DNA from: Candidatus Adiutrix sp.
GTDB taxonomy: Bacteria > Desulfobacterota > Desulfarculia > Adiutricales > Adiutricaceae
Length of the DNA: 6,118 nucleotides
Direction: 5' to 3'
NCBI GenBank assembly: GCA_031273445.1
Contig: JAISRV010000134.1
Location: 1 to 6,118 of the forward strand
Positions 1-6,118 of the stretch are shown here, one piece after another (position 1 is the first letter of the stretch; the number at the start of each line of letters is the position of its first letter). The notes under the pieces were generated by a model, which was given only the letters and a program-made list of their open reading frames with translations, did no database searches and was not told where the DNA came from. Both the position numbers and the translations under genes were made by a program.

Positions 1-1
1 C

Positions 2-208
2 GAATTCACCGTGGTTCTGGCTGAAGCCGGCGCCCAGAAGATAAACGTCATTAAAGAAGTGCGCGCGATTACCGGGCTGGGTCTTAAAGAAGCTAAAGAC
101 CTGGTGGAAGGCGCGCCCCAGAATGTCAAGGAAGGCATTTCCAAAGAAGATGCCGAAAAATTCAAAAAACAGCTTGAGGCCGCCGGCGCCAAAGTGGAGC
201 TGAAGTAG
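2..208 (+). CDS. rplL: Ribosomal protein bL12 (L7/L12), C-terminal domain, 5'-truncated by window edge
   Basis: bL12 is the multi-copy stalk protein of the large ribosomal subunit; its C-terminal domain contacts the translational GTPases EF-Tu, EF-G and IF2. The visible 68 residues begin [13 protein letters not shown] and end GAKVELK, followed by TAG at 206-208. They match residues 53-120 of mature E. coli L12 without a gap, so this is the whole globular domain; the N-terminal dimerisation domain and hinge lie left of the window. The factor-binding surface is intact: residues equivalent to E. coli K65, V68, I69, K70, R73, L80, E82 and K84 are all present, including the signature [13 protein letters not shown]. 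The GTG at 11-13 is an internal valine codon, because the frame stays open and homologous upstream to base 2. The gene precedes rpoB in the classic ribosomal protein-RNA polymerase operon order. Identification is essentially certain; only the start is unseen. Confidence 0.97.
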   Translation, partial: EFTVVLAEAGAQKINVIKEVRAITGLGLKEAKDLVEGAPQNVKEGISKEDAEKFKKQLEAAGAKVELK

Positions 209-225
209 CTCCGCCTTTTACGTGA

Positions 226-270
226 CCGCCGGGTTCCGGCCCGGGGCGGCGTCCGCTTTATTCTTTATCT
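226..270 (+). terminator. Candidate attenuator / partial intrinsic terminator after rplL
   Basis: The hairpin begins 17 nt after the rplL stop. CCGCC at 226-230 pairs with GGCGG at 245-249, and GGG at 231-233 pairs with CCC at 240-242 across a six-base loop, leaving a two-G bulge on the 3' side. A T-rich but interrupted tract (TTTATTCTTTATCT, 257-270) follows after a gap of about seven bases. The imperfect U-tract and the gap suggest partial rather than full termination, which would suit an attenuator lowering rpoBC transcription relative to rplL, as known at this spot in E. coli. Function is inferred; the stem itself is plain. Confidence 0.45.
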
Positions 271-324
271 CTGGATAATTAGCTTCCTTTGCCTCTTCTC
301 AAGGAGGCCCGCGTTTTAGGCGCC

Positions 325-345
325 GAGGCGGCTTTGAGCCGCCTT
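325..345 (+). other. Strong GC hairpin in the rpoB leader
   Basis: AGGCGGCT (326-333) and AGCCGCCT (337-344) form a perfect eight-pair stem around a three-base TTG loop, extendable by a G-T wobble between 325 and 345. No T-run follows, so it is not a classical intrinsic terminator. Its 3' arm belongs to a sequence repeated at 445-458, so the 5' arm could instead pair there. It may be a structural or RNA-processing element; no known motif is recognised. Confidence 0.5.
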
Positions 346-350
346 CAGGC
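337..350 (+). repeat. Imperfect 14-nt direct repeat, copy 1 (partner 445-458)
   Basis: AGCCGCCTTCAGGC here and AGCCGCCTTGAGGC at 445-458 differ at one of 14 positions and lie 108 nt apart. The first eight bases of either copy are complementary to 326-333. Copy 1 closes the local hairpin; copy 2 could replace it in a longer-range fold. A chance origin is possible in GC-rich sequence. Confidence 0.4.
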
Positions 351-354
351 CAAC

Positions 355-368
355 CGGCCGGAAGGCCG
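355..368 (+). other. Small hairpin capped by a GGAA (GNRA-type) tetraloop
   Basis: CGGCC (355-359) pairs with GGCCG (364-368) around the loop GGAA, which fits the GNRA class of unusually stable RNA tetraloops. It follows the 325-345 hairpin by nine bases. GNRA loops often dock with receptors elsewhere in an RNA; no receptor is evident here. The stem is only five pairs, so functional meaning is uncertain. Confidence 0.35.
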
Positions 369-444
369 TGCGGGCCAGGCGCGCGTCTTGAGGCGATTCC
401 CCGTTAGCCCGCGGCCCGCGGCGGACGGCGACGTGAACCGGAAT

Positions 445-458
445 AGCCGCCTTGAGGC
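445..458 (+). repeat. Imperfect 14-nt direct repeat, copy 2 (partner 337-350)
   Basis: This copy reads AGCCGCCTTGAGGC and matches 337-350 at 13 of 14 positions. It lies 13 bases ahead of the terminator-like hairpin at 472-503. Pairing of its first eight bases with 326-333 would loop out about 110 nt. Confidence 0.4.
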
Positions 459-471
459 TTTCGATAACTTG

Positions 472-507
472 CCCCGGCCCGAACGGTGGTCTTTCCGCCG
501 GGGTTTT
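472..507 (+). terminator. Candidate intrinsic terminator/attenuator in the rpoB leader
   Basis: CCCCGGC (472-478) pairs perfectly with GCCGGGG (497-503), seven very GC-rich pairs, and the stem is followed at once by TTTT (504-507) and then A. The 18-base loop can add a short inner GG/CC pairing (485-486 with 495-496). A GC stem abutting a U-run is the intrinsic terminator form, but four U's and a large loop predict weak termination. Since rpoB must be transcribed through this point, it would act as an attenuator or a pause site. This is a second candidate beside that at 226-270. Confidence 0.4.
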
Positions 508-567
508 ACCAAAGTTAAAGAATCCCCAATTTGACGCATAAGCCCTGATAGGGAAAAAAATTTTACA

Positions 568-594
568 GCCTGGCGCGACGCCGTCGCGCCGGGC
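568..594 (+). other. Twelve-pair perfect-type hairpin, possible processing or stability element
   Basis: GGCGCGAC (572-579) and GTCGCGCC (583-590) form eight Watson-Crick pairs around loop GCC. The stem extends outward through a T-G wobble (571/591) and three more pairs (568-570 with 592-594), giving 12 pairs. No T-run follows on the + strand. On the upstream side lies AAAAAAATTTT (554-564), so read on the - strand the hairpin would be followed, after a gap, by T's. It is the most stable simple hairpin of the leader. Candidate roles are ribonuclease processing, a 5'-end shield for the rpoBC mRNA, or a pause signal; the sequence does not decide between them. Confidence 0.5.
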
Positions 595-611
595 CGTCTG
601 CGTTCGCGTTA

Positions 612-641
612 TTGACTCGCCGAATAAACATGTCGAATAAC
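612..641 (+). promoter_or_regulatory. Possible sigma70-type promoter directly upstream of rpoB
   Basis: TTGACT at 612-617 matches the -35 consensus at five of six positions. AATAAC at 636-641 matches the -10 hexamer at four of six with an 18-base spacer. Transcription would start near 648 and give a leader of about 65 nt that begins just before the C-rich run. It would let rpoBC be expressed independently of the ribosomal promoters. The -10 match is mediocre and such pairs arise by chance, so this is tentative. Confidence 0.28.
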
Positions 642-655
642 TCCTGTTTTTACAA

Positions 656-678
656 CCCCCCACCCCCGCCGTCCCCCC
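656..678 (+). other. C-rich tract in the rpoB 5' leader (G-rich on - strand)
   Basis: The run comprises C6 (656-661), C5 (663-667) and C6 (673-678) with few interruptions, ending 22 bases before the ribosome binding site. The mRNA would be C-rich and G-poor here, and the template strand carries G6, G5 and G6 runs. Only three long G runs are present, so a standard four-run G-quadruplex needs help from the shorter GG at the 669-670 position or a split run. GTCC at 671-674 can pair either with GGAC at 681-684 or with GGAC at 705-708, which overlaps the rpoB Shine-Dalgarno sequence. Confidence 0.45.
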
Positions 679-699
679 GCGGACGGTTCGCCCTGGAGC

Positions 700-706
700 A
701 AGGAGG
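700..706 (+). promoter_or_regulatory. Ribosome binding site of rpoB (decides the start)
   Basis: AAGGAGG is a near-perfect Shine-Dalgarno core, seven bases before ATG at 714. The same frame is open upstream to a TTG at 612 and an ATG at 630, but neither has a Shine-Dalgarno sequence and the added residues are a Pro-rich string from the C-rich tract, unlike any RpoB N-terminus. The site therefore fixes the start at 714. Confidence 0.9.
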
Positions 707-713
707 ACGCAAT

Positions 714-3700
714 ATGCTCACCAGCCAAAGCCGCCTGCGTATACGCAAGAATTTCGGCAAAACCGAACAGGTTACGGATATGCCCAACCTTATCGAAATG
801 CAGCGCTGTTCCTACGACCGTTTTCTGCAGAAGGACGTTCCTCCTGAAAACAGGGACATGCAGGGTCTGCAGGCGGTTTTTAAAAGCGTTTTCCCCATTC
901 GCGATTTTTCCGGCCTGGCCAATCTGGAATTTTTGTCTTACAGTTTTGACGAAGTCAAATATGAGGTCGACGAATGTCTGGCCAAGGGCATGACCTATGA
1001 AGCGCCATTGAAAATAAAGGTGGCCCTGGAGGTCTACGACCAGGACAAGGAAACCGGGGCCAAGACCATTCGCGGCGGCGTCAAGGAGCAGGAAATCTAT
1101 TTCGGCACTTTGCCGCTCATGACGACCCAGGGCACTTTCATCGTCAACGGCACCGAGCGCGTCATAGTTTCGCAGCTGCACCGTTCGCCCGGCATCTTTT
1201 TTGACCATGACAAGGGCAAAACCCATTCTTCGGGCAAGATTCTTTATTCCGCCCGCATAATTCCCATGCGCGGCTCCTGGCTGGATCTGGAAATGGATCC
1301 CAAGGACATCATCTATGTGCGCATAGACCGCCGCCGCAAGTTCCCGGTGACGCTGCTTTTGAAAGCGCTGGGCTACACGGCCCAGGATCTGCTGGACTAT
1401 TTTTACGCCAAAGACATCCTGCACTTCCGCGAGGGCCGGGTCATCCGCGAGGTGTCGCCGACTCTTTTGATCGGCCAGAAAGTCCAGGCGGAGATCGTCG
1501 ATCCGGAATCTAAAAAAGCTCTGGTGCGCAAAGGAAAAAAAATCACCAAACTGGCGGCCCGGCGCCTGGAGGAACTCGGCATCCGCGAGATCGAAGCCAA
1601 TATTGACGATTTCTTCGGCCGCTATGCCGCCCGCGACGTCATCAACCCCGAAACCGGCGAAATCCTGGTCGGGCTCAACGAGCCTTTCACCGAGGAAGCC
1701 TACGAGGCCATGACGGCGGCCGGCGTCACCGAGCTGCCGCTACTGTTCATCGACAACAACAACATCAGCTCGTCCTTCCGCGACACCCTGGCTCTGGACA
1801 AGGTGGAGACGGCCCAGGAAGCGATATTGGACATTTATCGCAAGATCCGTCCGTCCACTCCGCCGACCCCGGAAGTGGCCCAGATCTTTTTCGACAACCT
1901 GTTCTTCAACCCCGAACACTATGACCTGTCGCCCGTGGGCCGCCTGAAACTCAACCTGCGCCTCTTCGGCGGCGCCAACAGCGACGCCGCGGCCGATCTG
2001 GCCTTACAGGTGCTGCGGCCTATCGACATCATCGCCGCGGTCAAGGAACTGGTGGCCCTGAAAGACGACCCCGCCAGCGAGGTCGACGACATCGACCACC
2101 TCGGCAACCGCCGGGTGCGGGCTGTGGGCGAACTGTTGGAAAATCAGTACCGCGTGGGCCTGGTGCGCATGGAAAGAGCCATCAAGGAACGGATGAGCCT
2201 GCAGGAAGTGGATACCCTCATGCCGCACGACCTCATAAATTCCAAGCCGGTTTCGGCGGTGGTCAAGGAGTTTTTCGGCACTTCGCAGCTCAGCCAGTTC
2301 ATGGACCAGAACAACCCCCTGTCGGAAATCACCCACAAGCGCCGCCTGTCGGCTCTGGGGCCGGGGGGCTTGACCCGCGACCGGGCCGGGTTTGAGGTGC
2401 GCGACGTTCATCCGACCCACTATGGCCGCATCTGCCCTATTGAAACGCCTGAAGGTCCGAACATCGGCCTCATCGTTTCGCTCTCCACCTATGCCCGCGT
2501 CAACGACTATGGCTTCATTGAAACCCCTTACCGCAAAGTGGACGACGGCGTGGCCACCGCCGAAGTGCGTTACCTGACGGCCCTGGAAGAAAAAGACCTG
2601 CCGGTGGCCCAGGCCAACGTCGCCTTGGATAAAAACGGCTTGATCCTGGCCGAACAGGTGCCCTGTCACGTCAACGGAGAATTCATGCTGGTGCCCAAGG
2701 AAGAGGTCAAGCTGATGGATGTTTCGCCGAACCAACTGGTTTCGGTGGCCGCCTCCCTGGTGCCCTTCCTTGAACATGACGACGCCAACCGCGCGCTTAT
2801 GGGCTCCAATATGCAGCGTCAGGCCGTGCCTCTTCTGCGCACCGACGCGCCCCTGGTCGGCACCGGCATCGAGTCGGTGGTGGCCCGCGATTCCGGCGTT
2901 ACGGTGGTCGCCAAATACGACGGCGTGGTCGAAGACGCCGACGCCTCGCGTATCGTGGTTCGCTATACCGACAGCGAGGCCGACGCCTCCGGCCAGTGGG
3001 TCAACATCTACAAACTGACCAAGTTTCAGCGCACCAACCAGAGCACCTGTTTCAACCAGCGGCCCATAGCCAAACCGGGCGATCTGGTCAAAAAGGGCCA
3101 GATCATCGCCGACGGGCCGGCCACGGAGATGGGCGAACTGGCTTTGGGCCGGAACGTCATGGTCGCCTTCATGACCTGGGGCGGCTATAACTTTGAGGAT
3201 TCCATCCTCGTCTCCGAGAGGCTGGTCAAAGAAGACGTCTTCACCTCCGTTCACATTGAGGAATTTGAAACCGTGGCCAGGGACACCAAGCTCGGCCCGG
3301 AAGAAATAACCCGCGACATTCCCAATCTGGGCGAAGACTCGCTGGCCAATCTCGACGGGGCCGGCATCATCCGCATCGGCGCCGAGGTCAAGCCGGGCAA
3401 CATCCTGGTCGGAAAGATCACCCCCAAGGGCGAAACCCAGCTTTCGCCGGAAGAAAAGCTTCTGCGGGCCATCTTCGGCGAAAAAGCCTCCGACGTGAAG
3501 GACACCTCGCTTAGAGTGCCGCCCGGGGTGGAGGGCACGGTCATCGACGCCCGCGTCTTCTATCGCAAAGGCGTCGACAAAGACGAACGCAGCCAGCAGA
3601 TTGAAAACGACGAAATAGCCCGCCTGATGAAAGATCAGGAGGACGAAATTCATATCATCACCAAGAACACCCAAAAGCGTCTGGCCGAATATCTGGTCGG

Positions 3701-4967
3701 CAAAACCCTGGCTTCGCAGGTCTCCGACGGCCGCAAGAACAGCCCGGTTCTGAAGAAAAAAGACGTCGTCGCCGCCGAAGCCGTGGATCAGATCGCGCCT
3801 TCGGCCTGGGACAAGGTGCAGTTGGTCGAAGACAAGGCCGGGGCCATCCTGGAAGAAATCGGCAAGGCGGTGGCCTATTACGAAGAACAGGTGGAATTGA
3901 TCCGCCTGGTTTTTGAAAAGCGTGTGGCCAAGCTCAAAAAAGGCGACGAGATGCCTCCGGGCGTCATCAAGATGGTCAAGGTCTATGTGGCCATGAAGCG
4001 GAAACTCTCCGTGGGCGATAAAATGGCCGGCCGTCACGGCAACAAGGGCGTCGTTTCCCGTATTCTGCCGGAAGAGGACATGCCTTTTTTTGAAGACGGC
4101 ACTCCGGTCGATCTGGTTCTGAACCCGCTGGGCGTTCCCAGCCGTATGAATGTGGGCCAGATCATGGAGACGCATCTGGGCTGGGCCAGCCGTGAACTGG
4201 GCCAACAGATCGGCGCGCTGGTGGATAGCTGCAACAAAGAAAAAATTCGCCTGAAACTCAAAAATATTCTGGGAGAACGCGATTTTAAACTTTGGTGCGC
4301 CGACCTCGCCGACGAGGACCTGTTGGAACTGGCCGCCCTTTCCGCCAAAGGCCTGCATGTGGCCACTCCGGTTTTCGACGGGGCGGACGAATCTGAAATC
4401 AAGGCGATTCTGACTGAGGCGGGTTTGCCGGACATCGGCCAGACCGTGCTGCGCGACGGCCGCACCGGCGAGCGCTTTGAAAACGAAGTCACCGTCGGCA
4501 TCATGTATATGCTGAAACTTCACCATCTGGTGGACGACAAAATCCACGCCCGCTCCATCGGCCCCTATTCGCTGGTCACCCAGCAGCCTCTGGGCGGCAA
4601 GGCCCAGTTCGGCGGCCAGCGGCTCGGCGAAATGGAAGTGTGGGCCATGGAGGCCTATGGCGCGGCCTATAGCCTTCAGGAATTTCTCACCGTCAAAAGC
4701 GACGATGTGGCCGGCCGCACGAGGATGTATGAAAAGATCGTCAAGGGCGACAACATCCTGGAGGCGGGTCTGCCGGAGAGCTTCAACGTTCTGGTGAAGG
4801 AGCTGCAGTCGCTGGGTCTCGATGTGGATATGGAAGGCGACGAGCCGGAACCGATGACCCTGGAGCAGGCCAATATCGCGGCCCTGCCGGAGCCCCTGGC
4901 CGAGCTCATGTCGATTCCGTCCGCCTCCTCGACGGCAGGCGGCGAAACGGAGCTGAGCGAAAATTGA
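714..4967 (+). CDS. rpoB: DNA-directed RNA polymerase subunit beta
   Basis: RpoB forms one pincer of the RNA polymerase cleft and, with beta', makes the active site for DNA-templated RNA synthesis in the cytoplasm. The 1417-residue protein (E. coli 1342) is intact from [16 protein letters not shown] to TGA at 4965-4967. In order: protrusion and lobe (about 1-460) with an SI1-type insertion; the rifampicin pocket (about 524-590), with [20 protein letters not shown] at 524-543; NFEDS at 826-830, with E828/D829 equal to E. coli E813/D814; the flap with an SI2-type insertion (about 955-1085), roughly 23 residues longer than in E. coli; [12 protein letters not shown] with active-site lysines K1103 and K1111 (E. 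coli K1065/K1073); and the clamp-anchoring block from H1278 with [10 protein letters not shown]. After the E. coli-like end comes a tail of about 40 residues (from 1378). Every catalytic block is present. The gene follows rplL by 505 nt and precedes rpoC by 105 nt, presumably co-transcribed. Confidence 0.98.
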   Translation: MLTSQSRLRIRKNFGKTEQVTDMPNLIEMQRCSYDRFLQKDVPPENRDMQGLQAVFKSVFPIRDFSGLANLEFLSYSFDEVKYEVDECLAKGMTYEAPLKIKVALEVYDQDKETGAKTIRGGVKEQEIYFGTLPLMTTQGTFIVNGTERVIVSQLHRSPGIFFDHDKGKTHSSGKILYSARIIPMRGSWLDLEMDPKDIIYVRIDRRRKFPVTLLLKALGYTAQDLLDYFYAKDILHFREGRVIREVSPTLLIGQKVQAEIVDPESKKALVRKGKKITKLAARRLEELGIREIEANIDDFFGRYAARDVINPETGEILVGLNEPFTEEAYEAMTAAGVTELPLLFIDNNNISSSFRDTLALDKVETAQEAILDIYRKIRPSTPPTPEVAQIFFDNLFFNPEHYDLSPVGRLKLNLRLFGGANSDAAADLALQVLRPIDIIAAVKELVALKDDPASEVDDIDHLGNRRVRAVGELLENQYRVGLVRMERAIKERMSLQEVDTLMPHDLINSKPVSAVVKEFFGTSQLSQFMDQNNPLSEITHKRRLSALGPGGLTRDRAGFEVRDVHPTHYGRICPIETPEGPNIGLIVSLSTYARVNDYGFIETPYRKVDDGVATAEVRYLTALEEKDLPVAQANVALDKNGLILAEQVPCHVNGEFMLVPKEEVKLMDVSPNQLVSVAASLVPFLEHDDANRALMGSNMQRQAVPLLRTDAPLVGTGIESVVARDSGVTVVAKYDGVVEDADASRIVVRYTDSEADASGQWVNIYKLTKFQRTNQSTCFNQRPIAKPGDLVKKGQIIADGPATEMGELALGRNVMVAFMTWGGYNFEDSILVSERLVKEDVFTSVHIEEFETVARDTKLGPEEITRDIPNLGEDSLANLDGAGIIRIGAEVKPGNILVGKITPKGETQLSPEEKLLRAIFGEKASDVKDTSLRVPPGVEGTVIDARVFYRKGVDKDERSQQIENDEIARLMKDQEDEIHIITKNTQKRLAEYLVGKTLASQVSDGRKNSPVLKKKDVVAAEAVDQIAPSAWDKVQLVEDKAGAILEEIGKAVAYYEEQVELIRLVFEKRVAKLKKGDEMPPGVIKMVKVYVAMKRKLSVGDKMAGRHGNKGVVSRILPEEDMPFFEDGTPVDLVLNPLGVPSRMNVGQIMETHLGWASRELGQQIGALVDSCNKEKIRLKLKNILGERDFKLWCADLADEDLLELAALSAKGLHVATPVFDGADESEIKAILTEAGLPDIGQTVLRDGRTGERFENEVTVGIMYMLKLHHLVDDKIHARSIGPYSLVTQQPLGGKAQFGGQRLGEMEVWAMEAYGAAYSLQEFLTVKSDDVAGRTRMYEKIVKGDNILEAGLPESFNVLVKELQSLGLDVDMEGDEPEPMTLEQANIAALPEPLAELMSIPSASSTAGGETELSEN

Positions 4968-4971
4968 GGTC

Positions 4972-5023
4972 CCGTCGTCCGGCCTCGTCCGGGGCGGACG
5001 ACGGCCCCGTCAATGTCGTTTTT
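4972..5023 (+). promoter_or_regulatory. Overlapping alternative hairpins in the rpoB-rpoC spacer
   Basis: Four bases after the rpoB stop, CCGTCGTCCG (4972-4981) pairs perfectly with CGGACGACGG (4995-5004), ten pairs with a 13-base loop. The loop carries a second copy of TCGTCCGG (4985-4992, repeating 4975-4982), so TCGTCCG at 4985-4991 can instead pair with 4995-5001, seven pairs with a GGG loop. The 3' arm can also be taken by ACGAC (4998-5002) with GTCGT (5015-5019), which runs into TTTTT at 5019-5023, a weak terminator-like fold. The three folds exclude each other. This resembles an attenuator or pause element, but the terminator form is weak and rpoC must be transcribed through it. Confidence 0.42.
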
Positions 5024-5027
5024 ATAA

Positions 5028-6118
<1,091 letters not shown>

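Larger units (their letters stand above)
209..713 (+). other. Long rplL-rpoB spacer / rpoB mRNA leader, no gene seen
   Basis: These 505 nt separate the rplL stop from the rpoB start, longer than the roughly 320 nt in E. coli. Neither strand holds a reading frame that looks like protein: the open stretches lack a properly placed ribosome binding site and translate to Arg/Ala/Pro-rich sequence typical of chance frames in GC-rich DNA. Instead the stretch is rich in inverted repeats (226-249, 325-345, 355-368, 472-503, 568-594), with a tandem CCCGCGG pair at 408-421 and a C-rich run at 656-678. Spacers at this place in other bacteria are known to carry a partial terminator, RNA processing sites and translational control of rpoB. 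That this one works the same way is inferred from position and structure. Confidence 0.75.

Noticed and set aside
274..279. GATAAT, five of six to a -10 hexamer
   Set aside because: No -35-like hexamer lies 16-18 bases upstream; that place holds the hairpin's 3' flank.
301..307. Perfect Shine-Dalgarno-like AAGGAGG in the spacer, suggesting a leader peptide
   Set aside because: No ATG, GTG or TTG follows at a usable distance; the frame after it reads CCC GCG TTT TAG. It is an orphan site or chance.
289..534. 81-codon + strand open frame in the rplL-rpoB spacer starting at TTG
   Set aside because: There is no Shine-Dalgarno sequence before the start, the translation is Arg/Ala/Pro-rich, and it runs through several strong hairpins. 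It is best explained as a chance frame.
316..663. 115-codon - strand open frame across the same spacer
   Set aside because: No recognisable domain or ribosome binding site, and it overlaps the hairpin array and the C-rich tract.
612..713. Upstream in-frame starts for rpoB at TTG 612 or ATG 630
   Set aside because: Neither has a Shine-Dalgarno sequence, and the added residues are Pro-rich translation of the C-rich tract. ATG 714 has AAGGAGG at ideal spacing.
1535..1542. A8 run in rpoB forming A AAA AAA in frame (G274-K275-K276), a possible -1 frameshift site
   Set aside because: The -1 frame stops at 1604-1606 after about 20 codons, inside a conserved essential gene, and no stimulatory structure was identified. 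Lysine codons in a basic stretch explain it.
2004..4547. An 847-codon open frame on the - strand, antisense to rpoB
   Set aside because: It lies wholly opposite a highly conserved rpoB. GC-rich third positions remove stops from the opposite strand, and its His/Phe/Val/Gly-rich translation resembles no known domain. No ribosome binding site was recognised.

Overview
The window is a GC-rich piece of a bacterial chromosome carrying the ribosomal-stalk and RNA polymerase gene block rplL-rpoB-rpoC, all on the + strand. It holds the 3' end of rplL (ribosomal protein bL12), a complete rpoB (RNA polymerase beta subunit, 1417 residues) and the first 348 codons of rpoC (beta' subunit), which runs off the right edge. 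Both polymerase subunits have proteobacterial architecture: separate rpoB and rpoC, an SI1-type lineage insertion in the beta lobe, an SI2-type insertion in the beta flap region, and near-identity to E. coli over the catalytic blocks. The N-terminal sequence, the somewhat longer SI2 and the C-terminal tail fit a Desulfobacterota (former Deltaproteobacteria) lineage best. That placement rests on memory of the families, not on a search.

Layout: 2-208 rplL C-terminal domain; 209-713 a 505-nt rplL-rpoB spacer with no convincing gene but several strong hairpins, two of them terminator/attenuator-like, an imperfect 14-nt direct repeat, a possible local promoter and a C-rich stretch just ahead of the rpoB ribosome binding site; 714-4967 rpoB; 4968-5072 a 105-nt rpoB-rpoC spacer with overlapping, mutually exclusive hairpins; 5073-6118 rpoC, partial, with a GTG start.

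Function: bL12 recruits translation factors to the ribosome, and beta plus beta' form the catalytic cleft of RNA polymerase. In well-studied bacteria this block is transcribed from upstream ribosomal promoters, and partial termination plus RNA processing between rplL and rpoB lets far fewer polymerase subunits than L12 be made. The hairpins in the 209-713 spacer are placed where such control would act.

No new enzyme system, mobile element, CRISPR array, tRNA or rRNA was found. The protein-coding part is ordinary housekeeping sequence. What deserves a second look is the RNA structure of the two spacers and, to a lesser degree, the RpoB C-terminal tail.
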